From Bin75 sp965212135 (lineage in GTDB: Bacteria > Nitrospirota > Nitrospiria > Nitrospirales > UBA8639), in the NCBI GenBank assembly GCA_965212135.1, contig OZ243044.1, forward strand, positions 1,488,001-1,552,000: 64,000 nucleotides of DNA, in the 5' to 3' direction. The notes under the pieces are model-generated. The model did not search any database and was not told where the DNA came from. It saw only the letters and a program-made list of their open reading frames with translations. Below are positions 62,014 through 64,000 of this stretch, in pieces. A program made the translations under genes and the position numbers. How positions within the stretch are numbered: the first letter of the stretch is position 1; every line of letters starts with the position of its first letter.

Positions 62014-63125
62014 TGAGGGTTTGCGGGAAGGTCTATAATGCGCACGGGTTGGCCGGGGAACAGCCGTTCATTGCCTTCCATCACGACGGTCATGCCGGCC
62101 TTGAGCGTGCCCGTGACTTCGATGAAGTCGTCCAGGTGAACGCCCGAGGTCACAGGAATCTGATCAACCGTGTCTTCCTTCACCAGAAACACAAACTCCC
62201 GGCTTCCCCGGAGTACCAAGGCGTCTTTGGGGATCACAAGCCCTTCGTGAGGCCGGCCCACCTGGAGCGTGACGCGGGACACCATGCCGCTTTTAATCGT
62301 CAATGATGGATTGGGGATCTCCACGTTGACCGGAAAGGTTCTTGAGATTCGGTCGGCCTGGGCGACAAGAGAGAACACCCGGCCTTGAGCCTCAAACTCC
62401 GGGAGGCCGTCGAAGGTGGCTTGCACCGGGTCGCGGGGCTGAATGTGACGGACGTAGCGCTCCGGAAGAGGAACCTCGACCTGTACGCGAGCCACGTCAA
62501 CCATCTCGATAATTCCCCCCCCCTCTTCCACCCACTGTCCGATCTCCGTAAATTCCTGCGTAATCCATCCGTCAAAGGGGGCGACGATTGTGGATTTGTT
62601 CACCAGGTCTCGGACGCGCCGGATTTCAGCGTCTAATTGAGACAGGCGTTCGTGAAGCGCCCTTGCTTCGGCCTGGGCGTCATCAAATTCTTTTTGCGTG
62701 ACGAGTTCTTTGGCAAAGAGGGCTTGGATGCGCATCAGGTCCTGCTTGGCCTGTTGATAGCGTGTTTTGGCTTCTCGCTGTGACGCCGAGGCGGCATCGA
62801 ATTGAATCCGCAACGTTTCCGTCCTCAATTGCGCCAACCGTTGCCCGCGTGTGACCCGCTTGCCTTCTTTCGCCGGAAAGGCCTGGACCAACCCCTCTAT
62901 CTCGCTGGCCACGATGCTTCGTTTCCATGGTTCAACGGTCCCCACCAGCGTCACGGTTTCCTGTACGACTTGCTTCATGACCGGCGCCACCCGCACCGGT
63001 GCCGGCGGGCGACCCTGGGGAGGAGGCGCTGTCTGCTGTTCGCCGCATGCCGCGATTGTGACCAGGCACAGGAAGACGGGAAGGAGGTGGCAGACTGTGC
63101 GAAAGGTATGTGGTAACGGCGGCAT
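62010..63125 (-). CDS. RND periplasmic adaptor (membrane-fusion) lipoprotein
   Basis: About 371 residues from ATG 63125; ATGs at 63134 and 63146 are alternatives. Lipobox: VTIAACGEQ. The beta-barrel and lipoyl halves show VTLVGTVEPWKRSIVASEIE and FDGWITQEFTEIGQWVEEGG with a coiled coil between (about 100-165). A G9 tract encodes Gly-Gly-Gly in EEGGGIIEMV. It links the pump to TolC. It is transcribed in the tetR-adaptor-pump-tolC order. Confidence 0.93.
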   Translation of the reverse strand: MPPLPHTFRTVCHLLPVFLCLVTIAACGEQQTAPPPQGRPPAPVRVAPVMKQVVQETVTLVGTVEPWKRSIVASEIEGLVQAFPAKEGKRVTRGQRLAQLRTETLRIQFDAASASQREAKTRYQQAKQDLMRIQALFAKELVTQKEFDDAQAEARALHERLSQLDAEIRRVRDLVNKSTIVAPFDGWITQEFTEIGQWVEEGGGIIEMVDVARVQVEVPLPERYVRHIQPRDPVQATFDGLPEFEAQGRVFSLVAQADRISRTFPVNVEIPNPSLTIKSGMVSRVTLQVGRPHEGLVIPKDALVLRGSREFVFLVKEDTVDQIPVTSGVHLDDFIEVTGTLKAGMTVVMEGNERLFPGQPVRIIDLPANPQ

Positions 63126-63202
63126 GACCGGCATTCCTGGACTCATCAACAAACCATGTGAACGTTGCTCGCAACCATCAGTTGTGCCGGTTGTCCATCG
63201 GG

Positions 63203-63853
63203 TTACACAACGCGTCTGGCGACGTGCGCCACGGGTTCCCTGGCCAGCCCGTTCAGGAACAGTGAACAAATTCCATCCTTTTTTTCGACCAGGGCCCCAG
63301 TGGGCTTTTCCTGCAAAATCCACACATAGGTGGTGGAGTTCAACATGCCATGGAGAGCGAGCGCGCCGTCTTCGGGATCTATTTTTCGAAATTCCTTGCG
63401 GCGAATGCCGTGGCGGATTAGGTCGGCGACCCTCGACACCTGGGCCGTGTATAACTTCCAGACGCGTTCGCCCAGCGCGCTTTTAATGGTCCATTCAAAC
63501 CCGCTCCATTCGGAAACGTAAATGCGAAAAAAATCCCGATTCCGGTCGGCGTAATCGAGTTTCACCTTGATAAACGCCTTGATCTTTTCGCCTGCGTTTG
63601 TGGCTTGAGCGATTTCCCGGTCGAGTAACAGGGCCAATGCTTCCAACTTGGCTTCAACGATGGAAATATACATCTCTTCTTTGCCTGCAAACGCTCGATA
63701 CAGGGTTCCCATGGCAAATTGAGACGAGGCGGCGATATCGGCCATGCTGGTTTTGAAAAATCCGTTCTTGGAAAAAAGACATTCCGCCGCCGCCAGTATT
63801 TCTTGCCGCCGGGCTTCCTGCTCCTGCTGTTTTCGACGTGTCCTTGGATCCAT
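63203..63853 (-). CDS. TetR/AcrR-family transcriptional regulator
   Basis: 216 residues. An N-terminal helix-turn-helix is typical of TetR: RQEILAAAECLFSKNGFFKT, MADIAASSQFAMGTLYRAFA, GKEEMY. The C-terminal ligand-binding part is unspecific. It is first in the efflux operon and likely represses it and itself through the palindrome at 63883-63901. Confidence 0.92.
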   Translation of the reverse strand: MDPRTRRKQQEQEARRQEILAAAECLFSKNGFFKTSMADIAASSQFAMGTLYRAFAGKEEMYISIVEAKLEALALLLDREIAQATNAGEKIKAFIKVKLDYADRNRDFFRIYVSEWSGFEWTIKSALGERVWKLYTAQVSRVADLIRHGIRRKEFRKIDPEDGALALHGMLNSTTYVWILQEKPTGALVEKKDGICSLFLNGLAREPVAHVARRVV

Positions 63854-63882
63854 AGAATGAGTATACCAGTTTGTGAATCATC

Positions 63883-63901
63883 TATTCCAGCAAATGGAAT
63901 A
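63883..63901. promoter_or_regulatory. Candidate TetR operator
   Basis: TATTCCA, five bases, TGGAATA: 7-base perfect arms, 29 bases upstream of the tetR ATG. Position and symmetry fit autoregulation. Confidence 0.55.
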
Positions 63902-63956
63902 ATCGTTCAGTTATTGTGCGGATTTCACGGAACCGGACGGAACGGGCGCGCCCTTC

Positions 63957-64000
63957 ATGGGCCTTATTCAGGAGATTGTTGAGACTCTGACGGGGACGGT
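63957..64000 (+). CDS. Possible start of a rightward gene at the window edge
   Basis: An open frame starting MGLIQEIVETLTG runs off the edge. No clear Shine-Dalgarno precedes the ATG. It is divergent from tetR. Too short to identify. Confidence 0.25.
   Translation, partial: MGLIQEIVETLTGT

Overview
The window looks like a chromosome segment of a GC-rich, Gram-negative (diderm) bacterium. Evidence for this is an autotransporter with a C-terminal beta-barrel, a complete tripartite RND efflux operon (TolC, RND pump, membrane-fusion lipoprotein), and a TatA protein. The rod-shape cluster mreB-mreC-mreD-mrdA-rodA followed by RNase G, tig-clpP-clpX, leuCD and dnaX-ybaB-recR are core genes. I cannot name the genus. 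A Nitrospirota- or proteobacteria-like organism is plausible but unproven.

Layout. 1-6761 (minus strand) is a type I restriction-modification (R-M) island: hsdM, a Fic gene, a divergent orphan 3' end of a second hsdM, a TIGR02391-family gene, hsdS, and the toxin-antitoxin pair darT-darG, the latter cut by the window edge. hsdR is not in view. 6960-9411 holds small housekeeping genes (zinc-ribbon protein, YbgC thioesterase, GmhA, a conserved unknown). 9619-18890 is a 3045-residue autotransporter preceded by a short leader ORF that contains a run of 13 C and ends in TAATG. 19271-40000 is core genome: tatA, a HEAT lipoprotein, a Kef-type antiporter, leuD/leuC, the mre/mrd cluster, rng, dprA, a topoisomerase III, clpX-clpP-tig and tRNA-Leu. 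40100-41411 has two small unknown genes and tRNA-Ser. 41489-50464 is a second type I R-M island lodged between tRNA-Ser and dnaX. 50527-54693 is dnaX-ybaB-recR plus two membrane-associated unknowns. 55110-63853 contains a VOC protein, release factor 3 and the tetR-adaptor-RND-tolC efflux operon.

The two R-M islands are the accessory part and the most interesting. In the right island every junction from hsdM to the old hsdR start overlaps by a few bases (ATGA-type coupling). The HEPN toxin gene is followed by its nucleotidyltransferase (MNT) antitoxin fused in frame to the N-terminus of HsdS, then by two unrecognised genes (a soluble protein and a small four-helix membrane protein). Both islands contain a Fic AMP-transferase gene that sits exactly where an R-M gene is partially duplicated by a diverged copy: an hsdM 3' end on the left, an hsdR 5' end on the right. 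This suggests that fic travels with R-M subunits and marks recombination junctions of mosaic operons. Several genes carry mononucleotide tracts that could vary expression, the clearest being C13 ahead of the autotransporter.
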